Origin: Verrucomicrobiales bacterium
Lineage (GTDB): Bacteria > Verrucomicrobiota > Verrucomicrobiia > Verrucomicrobiales > DEV007
Direction: 5' to 3'
Length of the DNA: 34,193 nucleotides
NCBI GenBank assembly: GCA_014239335.1
Contig: JAAZZC010000264.1
Span: 1-34,193 of the forward strand
This document shows, piece after piece, positions 1 through 8,493 of the stretch (within the stretch, counting starts at the first letter, position 1; the number at the start of each line of letters is the position of its first letter). The position numbers and the translations under genes were made by a program. The notes beneath the pieces were generated by a model. The model saw only the letters and a program-made list of their open reading frames with translations. It did no database searches and was not told the origin of the DNA.

Positions 1-267
1 AATCCCAATTCCTTTGGCCGTGATCACCACCCAAGGTGCTTTTCCATTTGGATGGCCGGCGGCGGTATCAAACCAGGCATCACTTATGGGAAAACCGATG
101 ATTATTGTTACAATGTAGAAGCGGATCCAGTGCACGTGCATGACTTTCACGCCACTATATTGCACTGCCTTGGGATTGATCACGAACAGCTCACCTACCG
201 ATTCCAGGGACGCGACTACCGCCTTACCGATGTCCACGGCAGGGTCGTCCGCGGAATCCTTTCCTGA
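1..267 (+). CDS. DUF1501 domain protein, C-terminal fragment (5' end outside window)
   Basis: The reading frame is open from base 1 and ends at TGA 265-267, giving the last 88 residues of a DUF1501 protein. The visible tail contains [22 protein letters not shown], a [13 protein letters not shown] segment and a final [13 protein letters not shown], the usual C-terminus of this sulfatase/phosphatase-fold family. DUF1501 proteins are exported through a Tat signal in many planctomycetes and verrucomicrobia and are normally encoded next to a DUF1553/cytochrome-like partner; both would lie outside the window. Their substrate is not established. The gene converges on the sulfatase with only 6 bases between the stop codons. 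The internal ATG at 52 is not a start. Confidence 0.88.
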   Translation, partial: NPNSFGRDHHPRCFSIWMAGGGIKPGITYGKTDDYCYNVEADPVHVHDFHATILHCLGIDHEQLTYRFQGRDYRLTDVHGRVVRGILS

Positions 268-273
268 TACCCT

Positions 274-1878
274 TTACGGGCGCATCTTCTTCTTCCAATC
301 GGCAGGCTTTTCAGCAACATCGGTATTATCGTCGTAATATTTACGTATCGCGACGAGTTGCTTTTTCATGTCCTCCTGTAATTTCTCTTTACCGGTTTTC
401 CCGTAAATGTTCTGTAACTCATCAGGATCCTCTTGAAGATCATACATTTCCCACTCATTGCCAAACTGATAAAAATGCATCAATTTATATCTCTCGGTCC
501 GTATGCCATAATGGCGTGGAATCATGTGCACGCTCGGGAACTCATAGTAATGGTAATAAATACTCTTTCTCCAGTTCTCAGCTCTTCCATTCTTTAAGAT
601 TGGAACTAAGGACATTCCCTGCATATTTTGAGGTGTCTTAGCCCCAGCCATTTCGAGAAAGGTCTCAGCATAGTCAAGGTTCTGAACCATCTGAGTTGCC
701 CTAGATCCTGGTTTCGTGACCCCAGGCCATTTAACAATGAGAGGCATTTTAAGTGATTCCTCATACATCCAACGCTTGTCATACCAGCCATGATCACCGA
801 TATAGAATCCCTGATCTGAAGAATAAATGACGACCGTATTCTTATCCAATTTTAACTCCTTAAGGACATCCTGGATCTTACCAACACTATCATCTACTCC
901 ACGAACGCAACGAAGGTAATTTTTTGCATATCGCTGAAACTTCCAACGGACAAGGTCCTTCCCAGAGAGCTTGGATTCATGAAATTTTTTATCCAGAGGG
1001 GCATAATATTCTCTCCATGACTCGATCTGCTCTTTGCTCATTCGTTTCATGTTCCACCAAGCCGATCTGTCTTGCCGCTTCTGTGAAGGGGCCCCTTTAT
1101 AATCCGCCGTCAGATCAACGAACAAATCATAGTTAATATCCATGTGTCGATCGATCTCAAGTTCCTGATGCCTTGCAGGAGGTGCATTGTCCTCCCACTT
1201 ATCAAAGAGCGTCTTCGGTTCAGGTATTGTCACGTCCTTGTAAAGAGGCAAGTGCCTCAGTGCCGGCATCCAATTACGATGAGGAGCCTTATGCTGAACC
1301 ATGATCATGAACGGCTTCGACTTGTCACGCCCTTCTTTGATCCATTCCACGGCAAGATCAGTAACAATATCAGTACAATGCCCATCAATACGGACACGGC
1401 CCTTTGGAGTGATCAGATCAGGATTATAATAAAGTCCCTGTCCAGGTAACACTTTCCAATCGTCAAAGCCCTGAGGCTTACCCTTTAGATGCGATTTTCC
1501 ATACAGAGCAGTTGTGTATCCAGCCTTCCTGAGAATTTTTGGAAAGGTTTGCTGGTTCCAATTAAAGGAATTTCCATTGTTCATGAAACCGTTCTTGTGA
1601 CTGTGCTTTCCAGTCATAATTACAGCACGGCTAGGACCGCAAATCGAATTCGTGCAGAAGCTATTCTCAAAGAGCATCCCCTGTGCAGCTAATTGATCTA
1701 TCCGCGGGGTTGGATCAATGGACTTCAACCAACCATTGTACGAACCGATAGCATGCGGAGCATGATCGTCTGAAAAAATAAAAACAATATTTGGTCTCTC
1801 TGCAGCATCGGATTGATTAGTTGAAAAATTAAATGCCGAAAAAATTAGAAGCAATATGAATGGACTTATTCTTATCAT
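274..1878 (-). CDS. Secreted S1-family sulfatase
   Basis: This 534-residue protein has an N-terminal hydrophobic Sec signal (about residues 1-26). The sulfatase fold begins at PNIVFIFSDDH, which carries the metal-binding Asp pair. The modification motif CGPSR starts at Cys80; this Cys is turned into formylglycine by an FGE-type or anSME enzyme, which is not in the window. A second metal-site segment, YSSDQGFYIGDHGWYDKRW, lies near residues 355-375. The C-terminal HYYEFPSVHMIPRHYGIRT region resembles N-acetylglucosamine-6-sulfatase-like S1 enzymes, so hydrolysis of sulfate esters on polysaccharides in the periplasm or outside the cell is likely. The exact substrate is not readable. It lies downstream of the broken DUF1080 gene on the same strand (51-base gap) and may share its transcript. 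Confidence 0.93.
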   Translation of the reverse strand: MIRISPFILLLIFSAFNFSTNQSDAAERPNIVFIFSDDHAPHAIGSYNGWLKSIDPTPRIDQLAAQGMLFENSFCTNSICGPSRAVIMTGKHSHKNGFMNNGNSFNWNQQTFPKILRKAGYTTALYGKSHLKGKPQGFDDWKVLPGQGLYYNPDLITPKGRVRIDGHCTDIVTDLAVEWIKEGRDKSKPFMIMVQHKAPHRNWMPALRHLPLYKDVTIPEPKTLFDKWEDNAPPARHQELEIDRHMDINYDLFVDLTADYKGAPSQKRQDRSAWWNMKRMSKEQIESWREYYAPLDKKFHESKLSGKDLVRWKFQRYAKNYLRCVRGVDDSVGKIQDVLKELKLDKNTVVIYSSDQGFYIGDHGWYDKRWMYEESLKMPLIVKWPGVTKPGSRATQMVQNLDYAETFLEMAGAKTPQNMQGMSLVPILKNGRAENWRKSIYYHYYEFPSVHMIPRHYGIRTERYKLMHFYQFGNEWEMYDLQEDPDELQNIYGKTGKEKLQEDMKKQLVAIRKYYDDNTDVAEKPADWKKKMRP

Positions 1879-1929
1879 GTAAATTGAGATTGTGAGGTTA
1901 TGATTATATGAAAGTTATCTGAAATCTAT

Positions 1930-2883
1930 TTAACGAGGTAATATCCAAACATTTTTAAAAGTTACAGGATTACCGTGCCCTTGGAAAATTATAGGTCCTT
2001 CGGACACTTCCTTACGACCGCCACCAGCGCCTGTTCCTTTAGGCAGCTTGGCTTTATCATGTATAATAACGCCATTGTGTTTCACTGTGATAGTGGCATC
2101 ACTAATTTTTTTTCCACCGTCAAACTTTGGAGCAATAAAATCAATGTCATAAGTTTGCCAACGGAGCGGAGGAAAGCACATCGGAATATCTGCAGCTTTA
2201 AATTTATAGAAACATCCACACCACTGCTTAGGGTCTTACTTGAGAGGAACCTTCACTTGATCCCTATCATAAACCAAGCCAAAGCTATCAAGGATCTGAG
2301 TCTCATAACGATTCTGTAAATAGATACCACTATTACCACGGTCCTGACTACTTAGTGGTGAGTCCGGTTTGTACGGAAGCCTGAACTCCAAGTGAAGCGT
2401 AAAGTCGCTATAATTGCCTGTTGTTTGTGCTCCAGCCATGAGTAGGCCATCCTTAATTTGACCGTTAATATGTTCAGTTTTCTTTCCATTAAATAAAATG
2501 GTCGCCCCTTCGGGTGCCTTTGCTCCAAGTGTCGGGCTGACACGTTCCGTCCTTTTCATGCCATTAATTCTTTTCTTCAAAGACTCGGCATTAATCAACT
2601 CAACATGAGGTTTCGACTTGTCCCATCCTTGTCCAGGAAGACCACCCTCAAACTTACTCACATAAAATGTTCCCTTTCCCAGTGCCGCTGCCTGCACACC
2701 AACACCCTTAGAAACATATTCCCCTTGCAATAAATAGTCGGGATCCTCTGCTGCTGCTTTGTCCGCGTCCATCCAAATGCGTCTGGACTGCTTATCAGCT
2801 GCCAAACAATAAGAAGAACTTAAAATAGTAACCCAAATAAAAAGGTTAATAAAAGTGGGATATGACCGTAAGAATCGTTTCAT
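1930..2883 (-). pseudogene. DUF1080 (3-keto-disaccharide hydrolase-like) gene with an in-frame TAA
   Basis: The gene starts at ATG 2883 with a Sec signal (residues 1-28, ending near CLAAD) and reads to TAA at 2238-2236. The same frame then continues without a shift (DPKQWCGCFYKFKAADIPMCFPP...) to the normal family end VTFKNVWILPR at 1930. The two open pieces are 215 residues and about 100 residues. Family features include GATILFNGK, the beta-sandwich strand LHLEFRLPY, GNSGIYLQNRYETQILDSFG before the stop, and LRWQTYDIDF after it. DUF1080 domains are secreted lectin-like or keto-sugar-lyase modules in sugar breakdown. One substitution such as GAA to TAA would explain the stop. It could be a nonsense mutation, a sequence error or readthrough. 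The gene sits 80 bases downstream of alaS. Confidence 0.85.
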
Positions 2884-2963
2884 TAAGCAATTTTGACACT
2901 AATTCTAAGAAAATTGCAACAGAGGAAAATAGAAGCACTACGAAGGCAATCTAAATATCACCT

Positions 2964-5735
2964 CTATTTTATAATTGTCTTTGCCTCTGCCAGCATGGAT
3001 TCGACGGCCGCAACATCATTGCCTGCACCTCTGGCCATTTCAGGTTTTCCTCCACCCTTTCCTCCAATGATCGGAGCCAACTTAGAAATGAGGTCTCCTG
3101 CATGAAAACGATCTGTAAATTCAGAAGAGACTGAGACACCGAGGTGAACTTTATCTGAATCGGTAACAGTTAAGACTCCGACACCTAAAAATTGTTTTTT
3201 CTTTAGTCCATTTAAAAGTTCCTGCAATAGTGCGGGCGTTCCTTCAAATCCATGAACTATGAGAGGCACCTCACCTTGAGCATCTGAAATTAAACTAGAG
3301 AGCATTGAGTCTGCCTCCACTGCTGCATTTGCTGATTGTCTTTTCTTGAGAGTCTTACCAGCATTAATTACCGCATCCCTGAGAGAATCCCTGAATAGAA
3401 TCCAGGTTTCAATCTCGGAATCCTTACCCTTCATCGCAGGTATACCTTGGCTATCATCACCGAGAGATTGGAGGGCCGATTCGAGCTTCTGCTGTAATTC
3501 ACGGGATTCCTCTTTGAGGGCCGAAATTCTTTCTTCAACAAAATGCTGAGCAGCGATACCACAGACCGCCTCAATGCGTCGGACACCAGCAGAAATGGCC
3601 CCCTCACTTTTAATCTTAAATAGTCCGATATCGCCCGTGTTGCTGAGATGGGTTCCACCGCACAGTTCCATTGAATAACCATTCAAATCCGATTTGGAGC
3701 CGCCTATCTGAACGACTCTGACCATGTCACCATACTTGTCACCAAAGAACTGCATGATGTCCTTTCTCTCCCTAATATCCGAATGTTCCACCTCGTCCCA
3801 AAAAACCGAATCATTGTCCAAGACCTTTTCATTCACTAATTTTTCTACCGCAGACACCTGATCAGATTGCAAAGCCTCACTGTTAAAATCAAAACGGAGC
3901 CGTCCGGTATCCACTAACGATCCCTGCTGAGCCACCTCAGGACCGACGACCTCATGCAACGCCCAGTGCATTAAATGAGTAGCAGTATGGTGAGTTTCAA
4001 TCATTCTTCTACGTTCAGAATCGACCTTCAATGTCACATCGATGGGACTCCCTTCCCAGGAACTGATCTGCCCATCAATGCGAAGGCAAAAGGCTGCACC
4101 AACCTGAGTCACATCCAATATCAAAATATTTTCACCCCCGACCACTAATTGACCATGGTCACTGACCTGACCGCCTTTCTCAGCATATAGAGGACACTTA
4201 TCCACAATCACATAATACTCTCCATCACGCTCAAGAAATTCGATGATACGGGCCACTGATTCATCCTCATCAAATCCAGTAAATTGTGTATCAACTTCGG
4301 ACTTAAAGTCCAAAGCAGCAATGACTTCAGATTGCGCGTTACCTTTACTGATTTTTTGATGCTCCTCGAGACAACTGGAGTAATCCTTCATATCCACGCG
4401 TAACCCACATTCAGAAGCCATCAGTTCTGTAAGATCAATGGGAAACCCATAAGTCGATTCCAGATCAAAAGCCGTCTTCCCTGAAAATATATCGCCGTCT
4501 GTTCTTCTCTGTTCCGTTTCGAAGAGTTTCATCCCACGATCAATGGTCTGCCCAAAAAGCAATTCCTCAGAGTTGAGCAACTCAATGATTGTCTCTTTTT
4601 TTGCACTTATTTCAGGAAAAATATCACCAAATTCAGAAACCAGAGTTGGAATTAAAGAACTAAGGAATGGACCATCCTTGCCTAAGCCTAATGAACGTCC
4701 AAACTTAACTGCTCTTCTCAAGATCCTCCTCAACACGTAATTGCGACCCGCGTTACCTGGCCTAATCCCGTCAGCAATAGCAAAACTCAAGGTACGTATA
4801 TGGTCTGCTATGACCCTGAACGCAATGTCAGTCTGCTCCTGATCTGTTAGCCCTTCCCTCTTTATTGGAAGCGTGCACCCATAAGTCTGACCGCTTGCCT
4901 CTTCTAATGCGTCAAATATTGGCCTGAAAACATCAGTTTCATAATTAGAAATTGGTTTTGAAAAATCAGTGAACCCTGCCGTTCCCTGAATCATAGAACA
5001 AGCACGCTCGAAACCCATTCCCGTATCAACATGACAGGCTGGAAGAGGCTTAAAGGTTCCGTCAGGCTCAGCATTGTATTGGATGAAAACAAGATTCCAT
5101 AACTCAATGCAGCGCGCATCATCAACATTTACTAATTCTCCTTTAGTATCTCCTTCAGGAGTCAGATCCACATGAATTTCAGAACATGGCCCGCAAGGAC
5201 CAGTGTCCCCCATCATCCAGAAATTATCTTTCTTGTTTCCATGCACTATGTGCACATCAGGATCAAGACCGGCACGCTCAAATACCAAATGCCAATGCTT
5301 ATAAGCTTCCTCATCAAACTCGGCCGGGTCCCCTTCTCCAGGCATATAGACAGTCGCAAAGAGGCGAGAGGGAGGGAATCCCCAACGATCAACAAGAAGT
5401 TCCCAGGCCCATTCGATGGCCTCTTTTTTGAAGTAATCACCGAATGACCAGTTCCCCAGCATTTCGAAAAGGGTCTGGTGATATGTATCAAATCCAACAT
5501 CCTCAAGGTCATTATGCTTACCCCCTGCTCTGATGCACTTCTGCGTATCAGTTGCCCTCGGAGGTTCATAGGGTGACTTTTGAGTTCCTAGAAAGAAAGG
5601 CACGAACTGATTCATGCCAGCATTAGTGAAAAGAAGACCAGGAGATTCAGGCAATAATGATGAGGACGGAACGATACTATGTTCCTTCTCTTTGAAGAAA
5701 TCTAAAAAGGACTGTCGAATCTCTTTGGAAGTCAT
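2964..5735 (-). CDS. alaS: Alanine--tRNA ligase
   Basis: This protein charges tRNA-Ala with alanine in the cytoplasm. From ATG 5735 it is 923 residues, slightly longer than the usual 870-880. The start MTSKEIRQSFLDFF is the classic AlaRS N-terminus; an in-frame TTG at 5747 would add four residues and is less likely. The class II catalytic core contains MMGDTGPCGPCSEIHVD (about 173-190). The editing domain has HHTATHLMHWAL (about 577-588) and the zinc-site CGGTHLSNTG (about 690). The C-terminal DHHA1 domain ends in GGKGGGKPEMARGAG (about 888-902). The stop is TAG, which shows that TAG is an ordinary terminator in this genome. The gene is divergent from gntK with start codons 4 bases apart, and no Shine-Dalgarno sequence is visible upstream. 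Confidence 0.98.
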   Translation of the reverse strand: MTSKEIRQSFLDFFKEKEHSIVPSSSLLPESPGLLFTNAGMNQFVPFFLGTQKSPYEPPRATDTQKCIRAGGKHNDLEDVGFDTYHQTLFEMLGNWSFGDYFKKEAIEWAWELLVDRWGFPPSRLFATVYMPGEGDPAEFDEEAYKHWHLVFERAGLDPDVHIVHGNKKDNFWMMGDTGPCGPCSEIHVDLTPEGDTKGELVNVDDARCIELWNLVFIQYNAEPDGTFKPLPACHVDTGMGFERACSMIQGTAGFTDFSKPISNYETDVFRPIFDALEEASGQTYGCTLPIKREGLTDQEQTDIAFRVIADHIRTLSFAIADGIRPGNAGRNYVLRRILRRAVKFGRSLGLGKDGPFLSSLIPTLVSEFGDIFPEISAKKETIIELLNSEELLFGQTIDRGMKLFETEQRRTDGDIFSGKTAFDLESTYGFPIDLTELMASECGLRVDMKDYSSCLEEHQKISKGNAQSEVIAALDFKSEVDTQFTGFDEDESVARIIEFLERDGEYYVIVDKCPLYAEKGGQVSDHGQLVVGGENILILDVTQVGAAFCLRIDGQISSWEGSPIDVTLKVDSERRRMIETHHTATHLMHWALHEVVGPEVAQQGSLVDTGRLRFDFNSEALQSDQVSAVEKLVNEKVLDNDSVFWDEVEHSDIRERKDIMQFFGDKYGDMVRVVQIGGSKSDLNGYSMELCGGTHLSNTGDIGLFKIKSEGAISAGVRRIEAVCGIAAQHFVEERISALKEESRELQQKLESALQSLGDDSQGIPAMKGKDSEIETWILFRDSLRDAVINAGKTLKKRQSANAAVEADSMLSSLISDAQGEVPLIVHGFEGTPALLQELLNGLKKKQFLGVGVLTVTDSDKVHLGVSVSSEFTDRFHAGDLISKLAPIIGGKGGGKPEMARGAGNDVAAVESMLAEAKTIIK

Positions 5736-5739
5736 TGAT

Positions 5740-6306
5740 ATGAACAAAAAAGAAAAGAACTCAACTTGCGATCATAAGCAAACGCCACGTTCATCTTATT
5801 TTACCTTGAATAATAACACCTATATTCTGATGGGGGTCTGTGGATGCGGAAAAAGCACCATAGGCGCACTTTTGGCTGAAAAAACACAAGGAATTTTTAA
5901 GGATAGTGATATTTTTCATCCAGAAAAAAACGTCAAAAAGATGAGCTCAGGAACTCCTCTCAACGATAAGGACAGGGAAGATTGGCTCAATGCAATTAGT
6001 GCATCGATCACCTCACATACTGGTACCTGGCCATTATTTTTCGGCTGCTCAGCACTCAAACGTCAATACAGGGAACTATTAAATTCTAAGATCAAGGAAA
6101 GTAATGTCCATTTCATTCATCTCAAAGGAAACCGTGAACTTATTAGTGAACGAATGCAAAAAAGAGAAGGACACTTTATGAAATCTCAGATGGTAGAATC
6201 TCAGTTTGAGGATCTCGAAGATCTCGAAGAAGGAGAAAAAGGATTTAGCGTCCTAATCAATAATAGTCCGGAGGAAATCTGCTCAGAAATTATTGCTCAC
6301 ATTTGA
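5740..6306 (+). CDS. gntK: Gluconokinase (carbohydrate kinase, GntK type)
   Basis: This protein phosphorylates gluconate with ATP to 6-phosphogluconate, feeding the pentose phosphate or Entner-Doudoroff route. It is 188 residues long. The Walker A loop GVCGCGKST is at residues 32-40. The family segments FKDSDIFHPEKNVKKM, GTPLNDKDREDWL, FFGCSALKRQYRELL and GHFMKSQMVESQFEDLE follow in order. ATG 5740 was chosen because GGAAG at 5727-5731 lies 8 bases upstream; that site falls inside the first codons of alaS on the other strand. An upstream ATG at 5614 lies deep in alaS and is not believed. The roughly 25-residue N-terminal extension before the P-loop is longer and more polar than usual, so a later non-ATG start (for example TTG 5806) remains possible. 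Downstream it converges on the M3 peptidase with a 5-base gap. Confidence 0.93.
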   Translation: MNKKEKNSTCDHKQTPRSSYFTLNNNTYILMGVCGCGKSTIGALLAEKTQGIFKDSDIFHPEKNVKKMSSGTPLNDKDREDWLNAISASITSHTGTWPLFFGCSALKRQYRELLNSKIKESNVHFIHLKGNRELISERMQKREGHFMKSQMVESQFEDLEDLEEGEKGFSVLINNSPEEICSEIIAHI

Positions 6307-6311
6307 AAGAA

Positions 6312-8384
6312 TCAACCAAACAGACCGCTCCTCTTAAGTAACGCTTCTGGATCAGGGTCTCGTCCCATGAAGTTCTGGAAAAGCTTCTGCGGATCTTCCG
6401 AATTACCTTTACTCAAAATCTTAGAACGAAACTCGAGACCAACCTTAGGATTCATGATCCCCTCTTCAAGGAAACGAGTAAATGCATCCGCGTCGAGAAC
6501 CTCTGCCCACTTATAAGAATAATAGGCAGCGGCGTATCCGGTAGGACTCGCGAAAAGATGACCAAAACGACGAGCCATCGTCGAAGCTTTCGTCAGGGTC
6601 GGAATAGTATATGCAGAAAGGAGCTCTTCAGTCAACGCATCAAGGTCGCGTCCGGGCTCAGCTTTTGAAGCCTCAGTAATGTGCAATTCAAGATCAAGCT
6701 TACCAAGGCTAAGCTGACGCATCATAGCAGTGGCCGAACGATAATTACGTGCAGCTAACATCTTGTCAAAAAGATCATCTGGAATCAATTCGCCCGTTTC
6801 ATAATGTCGGGCAAAACGATCCAGTGATTGTCTTGCCCAACAAAAGTTTTCCATAATTTGAGATGGCAACTCCACAAAATCCCAGGCCACGTTAACTCCA
6901 TTGAGCGACTTAATATCCACTTCCCCTAAAAGGTGGTGTAAAAGGTGCCCAAATTCGTGGAATACAGTCTCTACCTCATCATGCTTAAGAAGAGCTGGTT
7001 CATTACCAACTGGAGGAGTCATATTACCGCACATTAGCCCAAGGTGTGGTGTCCTCTTTCCATTACTTTGAGGCTCCCCGGTAATAAGATAATTCATCCA
7101 TGCCCCGCTACGTTTGGACTCACGAGGGAACCAGTCCGCATAAAAAGAACCAAGATGATTGCCATTCTCTGCGTCATGAATCTCATAAAATTTAACCGAT
7201 TCATGCCAAACATCAGGCCTTTCATTCGGTTCGTTAATCTTCACTCCAAATATTTCCGTTACGATAGAAAACATTCCTTCAATCACGCCCCCAATTGAAA
7301 AATAAGGTCTCAATTCCTCATCATCAAAATCATATTCCTCTTTTCGTTTCTTCTCTGCCCAATAAGCAATTTCCCACGGCTCTAAAGGGCCCTCTTCATT
7401 TCCTTTTGCCTGGGACTTGTAATCTTCGAGTTCCTTAGTTTCAACGTCAAAGAATGACTTTGTTCTCTTATGCAAATCCTCAACAAAGCCTAATGCTCTT
7501 TCACCATCCTTGGCCATTCGGCGCTGGAGTACCTGATCAGCAAAGTTCTCCTTTCCAAGAATTTCAGACTTCTCCTGACGAAGGCTAAGTATAATCCAAA
7601 CCAGATCCGTATTATCATAATCCCCGCTAGCTCCGATAGCACATGTCCCCTCCCAGACCTGCTTGCGTATCGAATCTGATTCAACGTGCTCAAGGACAGG
7701 AAAAAAAGATGGGGCCTGCAAAGTAAATCTCCACTTAGGATCATCATCTGTCGCAATGCCTTTGGACTTTGCACTTTCAAAGGCAGCCGACTTGGCAAGG
7801 TCAGGCAAACCCACTAAATGATCCTCTTCATCTATTACCATTTCCCAGGCATTGGTCGAGTCGAGAACGTTCTCTGAGTATTTTTGAGTCTTCTGAGCAA
7901 GTTCGGATTCTAGTTCCATGAGCCTTCCCTTCTTCTCGTCTGACAACTCGGCCCCACTGTTCCGGAAATCAATCATTGTCTCATCAAGGAATCTTCTCTT
8001 TGTTGAAGACAATGCATTCGCCTCATCGGTCTCACTGTAAGATTTTACTCGGTTCCAAAGACCCGCATTTAACGGAATCTTAGCAAAAAATTCAGACACC
8101 TTTGGAAGCATCGTATTTTGTGCTTCACGCAAAGGATCCGAGTTACAGACCGAATCCAAATGACCTACCAATCCCCAAGGACGGCTCAACGTTTCATAGG
8201 CGCTCTCCAATGCCAATAATGTATTTTCAAAGGTCAGTCCTCCTTCTGGGAAATCATCACCAGACAGGGCGTTAATCTTATCCTCGGCCCTTTTTATAGC
8301 CTCGGAAATATCAGATGCCACATTTTCCGGTCTCAGTTGAGACCAGCGAATTTTAAATTTATCTTCAAGAAATGGATGTTCCAT
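6312..8384 (-). CDS. prlC: M3-family zinc metallopeptidase (oligopeptidase A-like)
   Basis: This 690-residue cytoplasmic zinc peptidase degrades short peptides, for example products of ATP-dependent proteases or released signal peptides in better-known relatives. The zinc motif HEFGH lies at about residues 476-480 within VETVFHEFGHLLHHLLG, and the third ligand region follows about 25 residues later (AWDFVELPSQIMENF). There is no signal peptide, and the length matches the PrlC/OpdA branch (about 680). The C-terminal part contains the usual FGHLFASPTGYAAAYYSYKWAEVLDADAF segment. The start ATG at 8384 gives the family N-terminus MEHPFLEDKFKIRW. It is divergent from the ArsM-like gene with 109 bases between them. 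The subfamily assignment is by resemblance only. Confidence 0.95.
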   Translation of the reverse strand: MEHPFLEDKFKIRWSQLRPENVASDISEAIKRAEDKINALSGDDFPEGGLTFENTLLALESAYETLSRPWGLVGHLDSVCNSDPLREAQNTMLPKVSEFFAKIPLNAGLWNRVKSYSETDEANALSSTKRRFLDETMIDFRNSGAELSDEKKGRLMELESELAQKTQKYSENVLDSTNAWEMVIDEEDHLVGLPDLAKSAAFESAKSKGIATDDDPKWRFTLQAPSFFPVLEHVESDSIRKQVWEGTCAIGASGDYDNTDLVWIILSLRQEKSEILGKENFADQVLQRRMAKDGERALGFVEDLHKRTKSFFDVETKELEDYKSQAKGNEEGPLEPWEIAYWAEKKRKEEYDFDDEELRPYFSIGGVIEGMFSIVTEIFGVKINEPNERPDVWHESVKFYEIHDAENGNHLGSFYADWFPRESKRSGAWMNYLITGEPQSNGKRTPHLGLMCGNMTPPVGNEPALLKHDEVETVFHEFGHLLHHLLGEVDIKSLNGVNVAWDFVELPSQIMENFCWARQSLDRFARHYETGELIPDDLFDKMLAARNYRSATAMMRQLSLGKLDLELHITEASKAEPGRDLDALTEELLSAYTIPTLTKASTMARRFGHLFASPTGYAAAYYSYKWAEVLDADAFTRFLEEGIMNPKVGLEFRSKILSKGNSEDPQKLFQNFMGRDPDPEALLKRSGLFG

Positions 8385-8450
8385 GCGAATAAATGACTGA
8401 GATCTCGCCCAGCATCCAGAAAAATTTTCTTTTTTATCACAATCTGGGCT

Positions 8451-8477
8451 TTGACAAAATCATCGAAGAGTTATAAA
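8451..8477 (+). promoter_or_regulatory. Possible sigma-70 type promoter of the ArsM-like gene
   Basis: A perfect TTGACA (8451-8456) is followed after 15 bases by TATAAA (8472-8477). The spacing is short of the ideal 17. Transcription would start about 10 bases before the ATG at 8494, leaving almost no leader. No operator was recognised in the 109-base divergent region. Confidence 0.4.
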
Positions 8478-8493
8478 ACCCGAAGAATCCACC

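Noticed and set aside
2887-2917. Inverted repeat GCAATTTT...AAAATTGC between alaS and the DUF1080 gene as a terminator
   Set aside because: Only 8 A/T-rich base pairs with a 15-base loop and no T-run; too weak to call.
5614-5739. N-terminal extension of gluconokinase to ATG 5614
   Set aside because: It would overlap alaS coding sequence by over 120 bases and adds residues with no match to the GntK family; ATG 5740 has a ribosome site.
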